A DNA stretch of 64,000 nt from Acorus gramineus (GCA_030737835.1 CM060853.1:21076895-21140894); one strand, 5' to 3'; positions 1 to 18,657 are shown, numbered from the stretch's first letter. The notes: generated by a model from the sequence alone, not told the origin. A program made the numbers and translations.

Positions 1-1657
1 GTTATATGGGGATCATCATGAAAGGAAGTCCAAACTGGCACAATGAATCAGTCACCACATCAAACCGGATAGCTATACGCATGGACCTTGGTGGATCTCG
101 GTGGATATCGATGGACTGATCAGACAGAATAGTTTGGATTGTGTTTCCGTGTCCATTAAAATATGAGCGTTAATATACTCAGTCCGTTTTAAAGTTTATT
201 TTGTAATCTCATATATTATGAAAATGTAATATATACTGCATTATCATAGTGTAAGAGAATCTATCACAATCTATGATAAATTTTTTTATTTTTTTTTAAT
301 TTTAAAAAAATACATTAATGTAACTCAATATATATTTTATTTTATATAACAGGATACACTTCAATTGGAGACTGTATAATTTTTTTCTAAAAAAAAAAAT
401 ATTAATGTGAACTGCAATGAAGATTGGACGTATGATTTTCCTTAAAATATCTATTGGCAAGTTGGTAGGGCTTTTCATCAAATATTGATGTCCAAAAGCA
501 AGTTTCTGTATACTATTAATCTGTCATAAGCCAAATGAAAACGAAAATGTTTTGGGACTCCCCTTTTCTGTTAGTCACTTTTAGAACTTCTGATGTATTT
601 TATTTTATTTTAAATATTTATATTTTTATGAAAAATTATATATACTATTGAATGCACACATATTATATTTATCTTACCTAGATAACAAAGGAAAAGTGGC
701 CTCTCTGCTGAAACAAAGTAGCACATCGGTCTGTAGTTAATGAAGTAGAAATCTTGGAATTTTATTAATGAAAAATAATATTGATTCTTGAATTATAAAA
801 AGACATCCCAATAAAAGTCAATGCCTAAAATTATTTTAAAAAACAGTTTTATTCTAAAATCTACTTTTCAATATGTGTTTCCAAATAGACTCTAAATAAA
901 TCTTGTGATTCCACTAATATTGATTTTGTGACAGGAAAAAAATATAGAGCTCCCATCGAAGGACACGGTGTCATTGGCTATTCTAGTAGCGATCTCAGAA
1001 GAAGACACATAAGATGATGTTATTGTGAAGATTTTTTTTTTTTTGGCTACATGGGTTTATTGATAACAGTAAAAACAATCTAAACTAATTACAAGTATTT
1101 TTTCAATCTCTTATTTTTAGGTTCTAACTTTTTAAGCATATGGTGACACTCTCATGTTCATTTTTTTTAGTTCTTTTCGTTTCATTTGTGTTGTTTATTT
1201 TTTTATACATTGTTATGCATTATGTGTGAACACTAGAATGTATCCCATTATAATTTTTTTTTGTCAATTATCATGTGTGTTGTAATATATATGTATGATT
1301 ATTTAATCTTGTACATTGTCATTCATCTATATATATTATTATATAACATGCACATATGCAACTTATTTTAACAAAAGGACATGCAAAAAATATGACAGCG
1401 GACTTGAATTATTTTAATACGTAAAAAAAAAGAAGAAAAAAAAAGAGGTTAATCGAACCAAAAAAATAGGGGATTATAAAAAATACTTCAAATTAAATAT
1501 CCGAATTTATTTTATTATTTAAGCCTGAATCATAAATATGTGAGCAATTGAATGTTGTTTCAATGCCTGCAATGTCATGATGTTTTAAGTTCCCACTTCC
1601 CAACAATCAATAATGATAAAACACACAATAAAAACACACTTTGTTTCGTGTGACGTT
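1..1657. other. AT-rich intergenic DNA, no gene seen
   Basis: I see no coding exon, RNA gene or clear element here. The stretch is AT-rich with many A and T runs. A T-run near 1031-1044, followed by sequence typical of the reverse complement of a LINE tail, could be an old antisense LINE end, but there is no coding remnant or target-site duplication to support it. Confidence 0.6.
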
Positions 1658-2323
1658 AATGAATTGATCAATCGCATCGGCCGTCTGCGAGCTCTGCGAA
1701 GCGGCCACGGAAATAGTCGAGCATCTCTTTTGTCAATGCCCGACTCTCTCAGGGTTGTGGGCTCTGATCGGGATCGCATCAGGCACGCCATCTACATTCG
1801 CAACCAGTGATGAACTGTGTAATCGACTACAGCACTGCAATATCCAAGGTTGCACACGGGTTCAAGCTAGGGTGCATAAAATCATAGTTCTAGCCGCACT
1901 TTGAGCTATCTGACTGAACCGAAATAAGAAAATATTCTCCGGGCAGCGGTTATACATTGAAAATGTTTGGGAGGACATCCAACACTTCATCTCGACATGG
2001 GGACGCACTCTCGCAGGTGCCGGTAGTGTTTGTCTGATAGGAGGAGTGTTTCAAATCAACCCGGGCTAATCATATTGGAGTTTTCTGGTCGTGGGCAGGC
2101 GGCTGCGAAGAGGATTCATGCCCTTTCCTTTAGCTTTTTTGTTTTCTTTGAAGAGGAGGTTGAGCTCACAACTTGTGGGTTTACCCTCCTTTTCATATGT
2201 TTCTTTGTTCCTCTCTTCTCTCCTCTCTTGCCACCCGAGCAAGATTCAGACTTATGTAATATTGTTTAAAAAGTTATATACAATCTAACTTCTTCTAAAA
2301 AAAAAAAAATGACTTGATCAATC
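1658..2323 (+). mobile_element. 5'-truncated LINE with poly(A) tail and target-site duplication
   Basis: The body (about 1674-2307) begins inside the zinc-binding domain at the end of a LINE reverse-transcriptase ORF. The + frame from about 1684 shows a C-x2-C spacing, then EHLFCQCP, typical of the zf-RVT domain. Further on is the LINE C-terminal pattern ending LNRNKKIF, where two expected Trp codons read TGA. A pyrimidine-rich 3' region runs to an A-run at 2297-2309. The insertion is flanked by AATGAATTGATCAATC (1658-1673) and AATGACTTGATCAATC (2308-2323), a 16-bp target-site duplication with one mismatch. Truncation at the 5' end and the poly(A) tail are the expected products of target-primed reverse transcription. 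The copy is dead. Confidence 0.85.
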
Positions 2324-3799
2324 TAGGCATATGCATCGACAACGGGCCGGGCAGAAAATAGGGCCCAGGGCGGCTAGGCAGGAATTAGGGCTCAGGCCCG
2401 CGGGCAGCTGGAAACCGGGCCGGCCCGCAACAAAAAAAACTGGCCCAGGCTTCTGGCTCACGGGTGGGCCTGCGGGTTTAGATTTTAAATATCTTATTTT
2501 TTTTTATTTTTTAATTTTAAATTTTTTATTTGTATATAAATGTTAAAATAACACAAAATTAAAAGTATAATATTGAAAAAAAAATATTTACACCTATTGA
2601 ATTTTCAATAATAAAAATATTAAATGAATTAATTACTTGAAAAATTAAATAATTACATGTTTGTTTTTTTTCCTTTATTCAAGTAATATGTTATCTATTA
2701 ACTGAAAATGTCAGTTACATTTATCAAATAATGGATTACTTTTATTATGCTTAGTTACATATAAACACCTATAAAAAGTCTGATACGAATAATCAATTAC
2801 ATTTAACAATAATAAGTTACATTCAACCATTTAGTCAGTTTCATTGTACATCACGAAGTACTCACAAATCATACAAACATTTCTTAGAATCAGTTATATT
2901 TATATATAAAATCACAAACATTTCATTCAGATCATATATGGGAACAAAATAAAAATAAAAATCGAAAAAATTTTGTTTCATAGGATTGCATTACGAAAAT
3001 CGGAAAAAACCACATGTGTGATTTGAAAAATTGAAAAAAATAATCGCTTAACCATTATTTGCAACTGGGCATTCAATCGGACGAAAAAACTTGAATAAAT
3101 CAGCAATACAACATGTGTGATTCGAAAATTTGAAAAAAAATAATCGCTTACCCATTATTTACAATTGGGTATTCAATCGGACGAAGAAACTTGAATAAAT
3201 CGGGTTGAAATCGAATCCCCCAAAAATGTTTGGTGTTCTTCAATTTTTTAGACAAAAAATAAAAGAGAATGATGAAATGGTTCAATTATTGTGTTAATTT
3301 TTTGGAAACCAATTGATTTTGACATTAAATGACAACCGGCTAGAGGGTGGAAGACGAAAACAAACCCCAAAAAAAAGAGGGATTTGAACATTCAAATGTG
3401 TGAATTTAAATGGGGGTAATTTTGTATTTTGCTATTTTACAATTTTATCAAAGTCAATCAGGCATCCAATGATAAGTTGCCACTTATTGGGGCTTGTGAG
3501 TGGGGCCTGTGTAGCAAGGCTCAGGCTCATAATATATATTGTTGGGATGTCCCCTAATCGTCGGATGTGAGTGGGTCGATGGGCCGGACTCACGGGTTGA
3601 GAACCGTTTAGGTCATAGGTTATCACTAATCGAGTCGTGGCCCGCGTGTGCGTGGTGCCCCGACTTTGGACTTAGGAAATGAGCCCTACAATTCGGTCCC
3701 TATGAATTTCCCTAAACATATAACTCTTGTTATCTCTCCAAATATTTATATATCCATCTATCCATCCATCTATCTTTCTATCTACATGGATACCTCATT
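2324..3799. other. Intergenic DNA with a GC-rich block and a tandem repeat
   Basis: A GC-rich block at about 2335-2480 carries repeated GGGCC/GGCCC words, and a second such patch lies at about 3490-3650. Between them the sequence is very AT-rich and contains the 99-bp tandem repeat listed separately. GC-rich ends around an AT-rich core suggest an old DNA transposon, but I could not define matching termini. No gene is visible. Confidence 0.4.
3012..3203. repeat. Two-copy 99-bp direct tandem repeat
   Basis: The unit starting ACATGTGTGATT at 3012 recurs at 3111 (ACATGTGTGATTCG) with about 90% identity. Both copies contain AATCGCTTA, CCATTATTT and ATTCAATCGGACGAA in the same order. There is no coding potential. 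Confidence 0.85.
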
Positions 3800-4307
3800 T
3801 ATCCTGGATTTGTTCTTGGGTTTCTCTTGAGGGTGTTCAAATTGGATGGATGTCACTTCATTGGATTCGTCAAATATCACAAGTGAGGCTTTTTGCAAGG
3901 ATTATGTATTTAAAGTGAAAAATAGTTTTTAATTATAAAAATAACTTTTTTAAGAATCTCACAAAAGTATTTATGAAAAACTATTTTTTAGAACTACTTT
4001 AAATAAAAAGTTAATTTTCAAACTGATAATAAAGGCTACCTATTTCAGGCTTCAAAGCATGTGTAATAGGAGATGGGATGCAAACTATTTTTGTTGGGTT
4101 GATAACTTGATATGTGTTTAAAAAATGTATAAAATCTTAATATTTAAAAGGACATGTGTAAGTTTTTTTTAGGGAACTTAAAAAATTGATGATTTAGTAC
4201 TGACTGGATCTCATTGTTCATATTGACTGTTTAGTGTTTATTGGTCTGGTTTCCTCTGTTATGTACTTAAGTGGCAGTGGTTTCAACCAAATTGCTGATG
4301 GATTTGC

Positions 4308-4386
4308 AGGCCATGAGCCTGGGATGAAGAGAGACGATTATAATGTGTATGAGACAGGAAATGGAAGCACTTCTGCATCAATGTGA
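4308..4386 (+). pseudogene. Exon-like 3' tail of an unrecognised gene
   Basis: After a plausible acceptor (GATTTGCAG, about 4301-4309), an open frame reads GHEPGMKRDDYNVYETGNGS and ends five residues later at TGA (4384-4386). A decayed version lies at about 14450-14528, upstream of ADH copy 3, where the same order of words survives but the frame does not. I read it as the terminal exon of a neighbouring gene caught in the ADH duplication. I do not recognise the family, and chance openness cannot be excluded for so short a frame. Confidence 0.35.
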
Positions 4387-5251
4387 TGTTTCGGACATAT
4401 TCTTTTCTGGTCATGTAAGTAAACCCAACTGAAGTTAGCTAGTTGTCACATTTACATAATATTATCTATGTTCTTCATCTTGTCATATTGGATAAGACTA
4501 TTTTTTTCTTTTTCTCCCCCCCCCCTTATCTTCCTTTTTTTTTTTCCCCTGTCCTACCTTATCCTTTCAGGCCTTTGTAACTCATTTTAAAGTTATCAAT
4601 GGACTATTTTTCATCTAAAAAAAAATAAAGGGTCCCCAACTTTGATACGGCTCCTCATTTGAAGACCACCCACCACATGTCCATTGCTTCTAGCCAAAGC
4701 GGGGATGGCTCCAGCCCACGAATGACCCACTTCTATACCGTTGGGTATGGTGTGGTGTACCCACTGTTTCTATGAAAAGTCCACATTTAAATTTGCCATC
4801 CCAGACAGTAAAAGGTACACACCTTCGGATTCCGTACATAAGACCATATGACTTTTCTGAGTAATGCAGAAATAAAGCTAAAATCTGTACTGGTTAAAAC
4901 ATTATTCAAACAAATATGATTACATCTACCCTTTCTATTTTTTCTTTTTTACTATTCGTCTACACTTTACACCTACGCGTATTAACAAGTCGGGTCCGAA
5001 TCAGATCGGGGTGATTTGGACCCGACTCGTGATAGGATTCGCTGCTGGTCTCAAAAAATATGGATCCGCACCTGGACCCGTTGGATCGGGTCCGCTCGCC
5101 CGGATGGTTGAAAAAAAAAAAAAAAAAACTCCTCATATATTTATTAAATTTATCATTCTATTTAAAAAAAAATTATTGACAAAATCTCAGGCAAAACGGG
5201 ACACGGACTGCGAATACAACGGTCCAGCTGTCCATCTCCCCGTGCTCCTCT

Positions 5252-5258
5252 CTATGTA
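5252..5258 (+). promoter_or_regulatory. Degenerate TATA box of ADH copy 1
   Basis: The sequence is CTCTCTATGTATCCATCC. The matching site in the promoter of copy 3 is CTCTCTATATATTCATCC, a good TATA box. The AT-to-GT change interrupts the TATATA core. The preceding conserved word CAGCTGTCCATC confirms the alignment. It lies 100 bp upstream of the ATG. Confidence 0.5.
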
Positions 5259-5351
5259 TCCATCCTTGATAACAAAATTATAAAAACCAAAACCAAAAAA
5301 GAAGAAGAAGAAGAGAAACCAGTGATTCAGAGCTGTAGTTGGTCGGATACA

Positions 5352-9658
<4,307 letters not shown>

Positions 9659-9829
9659 AGTGCAGGACCTTTTTTTGTTAGAGAGTTGGAAGTGTTTTTG
9701 GATCCCTCAATTTTTACACATCGTAACACCCCAAGTTAGCAGCTATATAATTTTATGTACGGATAACAAAAAATCGAATTTTGATAAATCAGCTAGCACC
9801 CTCCTTCTCCATATATAAAAAAATATAAT

Positions 9830-10002
9830 TTTGTCAATTAATTTTGATCGGGCAGCAGTTGACCCCTCCTACTTTTTACCCTTCCTATATGTTGGTATTA
9901 TTTGCTCTTCTACTCTCTTCACTTTTTTTTAGTCATTGTTATTGCACTTTATTTAATGATAATATCTACTTTGTTCAAAAAAAAAATTTGACAATTTATT
10001 TT
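9830..10002 (+). mobile_element. Short LINE 3'-end insertion
   Basis: A 141-bp body (9846-9986) of pyrimidine-rich 3'-UTR-like sequence ends in an A-run (9977-9986). It is flanked by TTTGTCAATTAATTTT (9830-9845) and TTTGACAATTTATTTT (9987-10002), which agree at 14 of 16 positions. No coding part remains. AT-rich flanks make a chance match possible. Confidence 0.45.
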
Positions 10003-10304
10003 ATTGTTTAGTCTTATCTCATAAATATGTGAACAATTTGATGTTCTTCCGCCTGTCATAATGTATTGGTTCCTAGCAATCACTGATAAACGAACAATTG
10101 TTTCACAACTTGGGAATACTGGTAGAATGGTATAGGACACCCTCCCTTCAACGGGAAGCTTGGGCTCAAATCTTGTTGGGCGGCACTAAAATTGTAAAAT
10201 GGGCCACACTAGCATGACACGTTATGACATAGGCAAGGAACGGCACGTCATAATATGTTATTGGCTCGGTAAGATACACCATGTTAAGATACATGGGTCG
10301 TACA

Positions 10305-11080
10305 TAAGTCTGTCAATTATCTGAAAAAATATCTATATCTGATCTGAATCTGTATAAAAAAAATACAGAAAATATCCAATATGTATCCGTGTCTGAAATT
10401 TTGTACCCAATCTAAAAAATATCCGTATTTAATTATTATTATTTTTAAATAAATCTGAATTAAATTTCAGCCCTTGGATTTTAATCCAAGGGTCTATGTT
10501 CTAGAGCAACACTTTTACACATCTTATGTTTAGGAAAACCATATCTCAGCCGTCTCTTTTACCCACCAAGAAACCACAGAAAAAAAAAAAAAAAAAACAT
10601 CGCCGTCTACCCGTCTCATCTCTTCTTCTCTGCGGCTCACGATATCGCAGCGCTGTCACCTTCGCCTCGACCTCCACCCACCGTGCTCATCTCCACCACC
10701 ATCCATTGCTGATTTCATTGAGGGCAAGTGAGATCGGATGCCATTGACGGTAGCTAGGTTGAGGATCACCACAAACTTATTTTTGTTTCCTTTTTTTTAA
10801 GTGTCTTGGTGTTTTAAAGTGAGAATCAGTACCATAAGGAGATCATGAATTTGATGATGGTGGCTTTGATGATGATGGTTAGATGGAGGGGAGGAGAGGA
10901 AGCAGAGCCGCACATGTGAAAGTACTCTGGACATGAATGGGAGATATTAAAATGTTTTTGGATATTTTGAATAATTACCCGAATTCGAGTCCGGATGTTC
11001 GGATCGAATATGGATATCAATTTTTTAATATCCATCGGATACGGATACGGATATTCATATCCGTTTGATTGACAGGCTTA
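10305..11080. mobile_element. Possible non-autonomous hAT-like element
   Basis: The left end TAAGTCTGTCAAT (10305) and the right end ATTGACAGGCTTA (to 11080) are near-perfect inverted repeats, and both subterminal regions carry repeated TATCC/GGATA words. The flanks GTCGTACA and ATCGTATC agree at five of eight bases, compatible with an eroded 8-bp duplication. The interior contains an A-run near 10579-10596 and a GC-rich patch, with no transposase. A 22-bp palindrome, CCCTTGGATTTTAATCCAAGGG apart from its centre, sits near 10471-10492. Confidence 0.5.
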
Positions 11081-11621
11081 ATCGTATCTGAATAGCTTTA
11101 TGACATACAAGTCGTTCTTTGCACGTGCATGACAATTTATAATAAACGAATCATATAATATGTTAAATATATGTCTTATCTCATTGTTTTATCAAGTATA
11201 TAGAATGTTTTTGTGTGTATATAAGAATAGTTAGTACATTTATATATTTTTTTGTATATATAATATTAAAAAGTAGCGTTTAAAATAAAAAAAAAAATAT
11301 TTTTTTACAAACAATTGTGGGCGCTAGGCTCATGAACAATCCATTAGGCTCAATAGGTCAGGCCTGACACTGCCCGTTTTACACCTTTAGACGAGACTTA
11401 GGTTGAAAAAGGGCTAATGTTGTGGGCTCTCTGCCCCAGTCAATTCGTGATCCATAATCGCCAAAATAGTAGATGTACTGGTAGTTAAAAAATGAGACTT
11501 TGTAGTCCTTGAGAGACCTTTCTGTATTAAAAGAAAAAGAAAAACAAAAAAAAAACAATGAAATCAAACTAGATTTATAGGCGAACACTAACACGACCTC
11601 TTCAAACTGAGATGAAGGAAA

Positions 11622-12670
11622 ATGTGCGTGCATCGTCAGCTGTGGTGTATCAACTGGTAATGGTCACGTTCTGTTCAGATTGTACTCTACTCATCCTTGT
11701 TAATATGGGGGAAACAAGGCGTTTAAGTGTTTTTGTGTAATAGGTCTTGGAGCTACACTGAATGTTGCTAAACCCAAAAGAGGGTCTATAGTTGCTGTCT
11801 TTGGATTGGGAGTTGTTGGATTGGCGGTGGGATATTTTCTTTTCAATGTTTCAAATCGAAAATTCGAGTGTTAAATTTCTGTTGTTTTAACATAGCGCAT
11901 TCTTTTTAGGCTTGTGAAGGGGCTAGGATTGCTGGTGCATCGAGGATCATTGGTGTTGACCGAAACCCACATCGATTTGAATATGGTAAACTATTATCCA
12001 ATTGAAGTCAATTCTTGCTAAACCTTGTCTTTGTTTATTCTTGTTTTACATTTTTGTGGACCTTGTGTTTTTTTTTTTTTTTTTTGTTTAGCTAAGAAGT
12101 TTGGTATCACAGACTTTGTAAACCCTAAAGATCACCAAAAACCAATGCAGGAGGTGAGCATTCTTGACTGATCCTTCTGTGTTATTTAAAAGCACTCAAT
12201 AATTAATTATGTTTTGATATCACCACAGGTGCTTGCAGAGATAACTGATGGTGGTGTTGACAGGGCCATAGAATGCACGGGCAACATCGATGCTATGATA
12301 TCTGCTTTTGAATATGTCCATGATGTATGTTCATTATATATTGGTGATGTTTTTATGCTTGATGGGTCGTTCATCATTATGAATCAAGGTTTCTTCCAGG
12401 GATGGGGGGTTGCAGTCCTGGTGGGAGTGCCACACAAGGATGCTGTCTTCATTACAAAGCCGATTAACATTCTGAATGAGTGGACTCTCAAAGGGACCTT
12501 CTTTGGGTTTTATTCATGCTTGGATATGGTTTACGATTGAGTTCTTCTGTGTAGTTGGAGTTGGATAAGTTCCCGACACACACAGGGTCAAGTTTTCTGG
12601 GATCAACAAGGCATTTGACCTGATGTTGAAGGGTGAAGGCCTACGTTGCCTTATCAGCATGGATGACTAG
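11622..12670 (+). pseudogene. ADH pseudogene, tandem copy 2 (5'-truncated)
   Basis: Homology starts abruptly at the last codons of exon 4 (SCGVSTG, about 11635-11657) and continues through exons 5-10 in the same order as the intact copies, ending at TAG 12668-12670. Exons 1-3 and nearly all of exon 4 are missing. Exon 9 stops after the codons for GTFFG: the rest of the exon, its donor and the start of the intron (roughly 80 bp) are deleted, fusing coding to intron sequence. The exon 10 acceptor region has lost three bases, and an extra AC after the Asp codon shifts the frame. The part before about 11880 resembles copy 3, while exons 6-8 resemble copy 1, so it is mosaic. It is non-functional. 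Confidence 0.92.
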
Positions 12671-13950
12671 AGTGCATGACCTTTTTTTTTTTTTTTTTTT
12701 TTTTTTGTTGTGAGTTGGAAGTGTTTTTAGGTGCCAAACACAGTTTGAAAAATAATTTTTAACTTTATACACATTTTTTACGATGTGATCATGAGAACAG
12801 CTTTTTAATTAATAAAGAAATCATGAAAACGATGTGTAAATAATAATTATATTCTTTAAACCCGCTTTACAATCACTCATGTATACAAATAATAATATTA
12901 TTTAAAAACATACATACCAGCTTAATTTGTGTTGAATCGGGGGGACTTGTCTCTGTCAACAATCGCTTACACGTTTTATTTTTATTAGTTATGGATTCGG
13001 AGGTATTGTTTTAGGTCTAAATCCACATCACATATCATATATTATACCGATCATAATAATATTTAAACTCATCTACAAAACAAAAAACTGGATTTAAAAT
13101 TATAAATTAATATATAATACATAGTTAAGATTTTTCACATCACATATAAAAATTATAACAAATTTTTTTAATTAAAAAATCAAAACAATTGTATAAATTC
13201 ATTATATGGGCGGTGGGTTAAAAATAAAAAGAGGCTATTTGTTGTAGAAAGGATATAGACAGTAATTTGATTAATTTGTAAATGATAGAATAGTCAGTTA
13301 ATTTTAGATTCCCGATAGAATTTGAGATTACTATAAAAAATGATGAAAATTTGATTCCACCTTATTTTTCCACTTGCATTGATTTTAATTCCAGTGGGAC
13401 CTACAATTATTATCAAGATTATCATCAATCAAACACTTGAATTTATACACTTTCCTGGTAATTTCACATTGAATCAAATCCCATCCCATAATGACACGAA
13501 CTAATCGGGGTATGAAGGGTAAAAGAACATTATAGATGAGATCAAACTAATTTGGAGAATTGTCTTTTCAGAAAAGCAGACTTTTTGTGCTTTGAAAATA
13601 TGGGATTTGAAAATAAGTAGTTACATGAATCCATTGCATGATTCCCAATTAAGCAGAGGTATTTGGTATCTGATTTGTAGTTTTTTGACCAGTTAAAAAT
13701 CAAAAGCTACGCAAACCATGCTGTCAAACGGAAGGCCTTAGGCTAAAATGGTTGGGTGTAACAACACTTCAAATGGACCGACAGACGGAAACAAGGTCCA
13801 AACTTTCTACACGATATATCTACTGTGATCCACAGGCCCATGCTTATAGCTATTTAATCCAGCCCAATCGGCTTCACTTTAGTCACCGATTTGACATGCA
13901 AGTTTGGATTTCTTTGATGATGTTCTCTAGGGTTGCAATATTTTGATCAG
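12671..13950. other. Spacer between ADH pseudogene and copy 3 unit
   Basis: It starts with a long T-run (about 12681-12706) inside the former 3' UTR; homology to the copy 1 3' UTR ends near 12735. The rest is AT-rich, without coding exons or definable repeats. Confidence 0.55.
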
Positions 13951-14775
13951 TTAAATCGAATTTGAACTGATTATTTTGGATTTTATTCTCCTGTTTCTCT
14001 TGAAGGCGATCACTGCATTGGAGTTGATTGTTCTGGATTTTGTTTTTCTGTTTCTCTTGAAGGAGATCACTGCATTGGAGTTGGCGAAGATCACGAGTAA
14101 GGCTTTTTGAAGGAATTATATTAATTTAAATTCGTTTTCAAAGAATGACAATGGTCAGACTTTTAAAGAAAAGCCATAAAATATATTTTAATTATAAAAT
14201 TAGCTTTTCAGAGGTCTATAAAAATACAATTTATGTGAACATTTATTTTCAAAAACTTTTTAAAGTAAAAATTTATTTTCAAATGTTACCTCTGTCATAT
14301 TTCTAGACATTAATAATTGGAGATGAAATCTAAAAATTAATAAGATTCAACATTAACTAAATGGGTAATTGTTGAAATATCTACTATAGATTTCTTGTTG
14401 ACCTGGTTTCCTCTGTTATTTTGTAGCTGTTTTAACCAAATTGTTGATCTTGAGCATGGTAAAATGAGAGGCTATTATAATATAATATGTACGAGACAAA
14501 TAATGGAAGCATTTTGCATCAATGTGATGTTTCTGACGTTTCTTTTTCTGATCATACAGTTGACCCAACTGTAATTAGTGTTGAAAAAACTTGAGTTTTA
14601 ACTATTTATACATCAAAATAAGTTTGAGTTTTACTAATTCTTTAATAATTTTTTAGATTGTGTTTTTTTGGTAAAAGAGACCAACGTACTATTTTTACAT
14701 TCTTAAAATTATTTTTGGTTGAATGAGAAATTAGATCTAAAGTCATTTCAATAACATGGTGAAAGTGATTACTAG

Positions 14776-15149
14776 CAATGTTGTAAAAAGTGCTATGCGC
14801 TAATCGAACGGTTGAGGATGGACTATGGATTAATCGGCTAGGTGGGGATTAATTGAGGATTAATCAATCACTTTTTATAATAATAAATATAATGTATATA
14901 CATATACATGTAATGATTTTAGACTACAAAATAATAAAAAAACATCAAAATAAAATTAATAATATAAATATAATAGGGATAGCATAAAAAATTAATTAAT
15001 AGATATATAATATATAAGGTGACTTAATAACTTATTAGTCAACTGGAGATTAATTGAAAAAATGGCTAAACACTAAGCGTTGCGGGTTGGAACCGCCTAG
15101 GCCTAGGCGGGAGATTAATCGGGATCTAGACGGGATTTTTAGAACATTG
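14776..15149. mobile_element. Non-autonomous hAT-type MITE
   Basis: The 374-bp element begins CAATGTTGTAAAAA and ends TTTTTAGAACATTG, inverted termini with one mismatch. The flanks are ATTACTAG and ATTACCGG, six of eight bases identical, as expected for an aged hAT 8-bp target-site duplication. Subterminal GATTAATCGG/GGATTAATC words and a CCGCCTAGGCCTAGGCGGG palindrome (about 15090-15110) are typical of this group. It has no coding capacity and sits about 600 bp upstream of the ADH copy 3 start. Confidence 0.75.
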
Positions 15150-15664
15150 ATTACCGGTTGACGAAAAAAAAATTATAGTTACATATCGATTGTTGAGAAA
15201 AAGTATTGAGGATTTATAAGATGATTCCTTGCACTCTAATGAATTATTTTTGGTGAACACCCTATGATGAACATTTCTATGCAAGGTGATGCTTAGCACC
15301 ACCACAAACGTCGTGCGTATGCGAGCATTTTAGAGGTGTCATGCGCGTGAGCATTTTAGAGACGCACTTCGTATTTCACATCGTCTCTATGAAATGTGAC
15401 GATATAGATATGAAGGTAACCTTCAAATTTAAAGATAGATATAAAATATGATTGAAACACATTACTCTCTAAATTTAAAGATATGAAATGTAGAGCACAC
15501 CTCCTCAGGATGTAGAGATATGGAACGTTGGTAGATTTTATATTAACATGGGTATGCATGTAATACCACCACCTATGGAAAAACCGGACACTACTTCCAA
15601 TACAACGGCCCAGCTGTCCATCCCATCGTGCTCTCTCGAAACCAAATACAGTCACTCCCCCTCT

Positions 15665-15672
15665 CTATATAT
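15665..15672 (+). promoter_or_regulatory. TATA box of ADH copy 3
   Basis: TATATATT inside CTCTCTATATATTCATCC lies 86 bp upstream of the ATG, after a pyrimidine-rich stretch. It aligns with the mutated TATGTA of copy 1. Confidence 0.65.
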
Positions 15673-15750
15673 TCATCCATTACACAAAAATTCTCATATA
15701 TATATAAAAAAAAAAAAAGAAGAAGGAAGAAACACCAGTGAATTAATATC

Positions 15751-18314
<2,564 letters not shown>

Positions 18315-18657
18315 AGGGCATGACCTTTTCTGTGAAGAGAGTTGAGATGCCTTTTTTGTCAAGAGAGTTGAAGTGTTTTAGATATGGACCAAAGAGATGT
18401 GGTTTGTTTTTTTCCTTCATTATATATTATATATTTATAGTGTTCTTAGCTGGTATGTATTTCTACATACGAATGTGGACTTTAAATGGGAAGAGAACAA
18501 AAAATATACAGGAAAATGAATGCCATGCGGAGTTTTAATTTTTAAAATGCACAAGATTTATTTATTTATTTATTTTTTTTTTGGGGGTGGGGGGTGTTGA
18601 ATGAGATATGGTTATTGGTTAGTGATGAGAGGCATCCAAGATTGGTTGACATTTATT

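Larger units (their letters stand above)
3800..5351 (+). other. Upstream flank of ADH copy 1, shared with copy 3
   Basis: From about 3800 this flank matches the flank of ADH copy 3 from about 13990: GGTTTCTCTTGA blocks, AGTGAGGCTTTTTGCA versus AGTAAGGCTTTTTGAA, and the exon-like tail at 4308-4386. The duplicated unit was therefore larger than the gene. About 4500-4632 resembles a LINE 3' end with an A-run. A patch at about 4990-5105 is rich in GGGTCCG/GGACCCG. The last 150 bases are the promoter, homologous to that of copy 3. Confidence 0.6.
13951..15750 (+). other. Upstream flank of ADH copy 3
   Basis: This flank is homologous to the flank of copy 1. At about 13978-14090 a unit of roughly 58 bp (GTTTCTCTTGAAGG..GATCACTGCATTGGAGTTG) is present twice in tandem, where copy 1 has it once. 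At about 14450-14528 lies the decayed version of the exon-like tail. A hAT-type MITE occupies 14776-15149. The final 180 bases are the promoter and 5' UTR. Confidence 0.6.
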
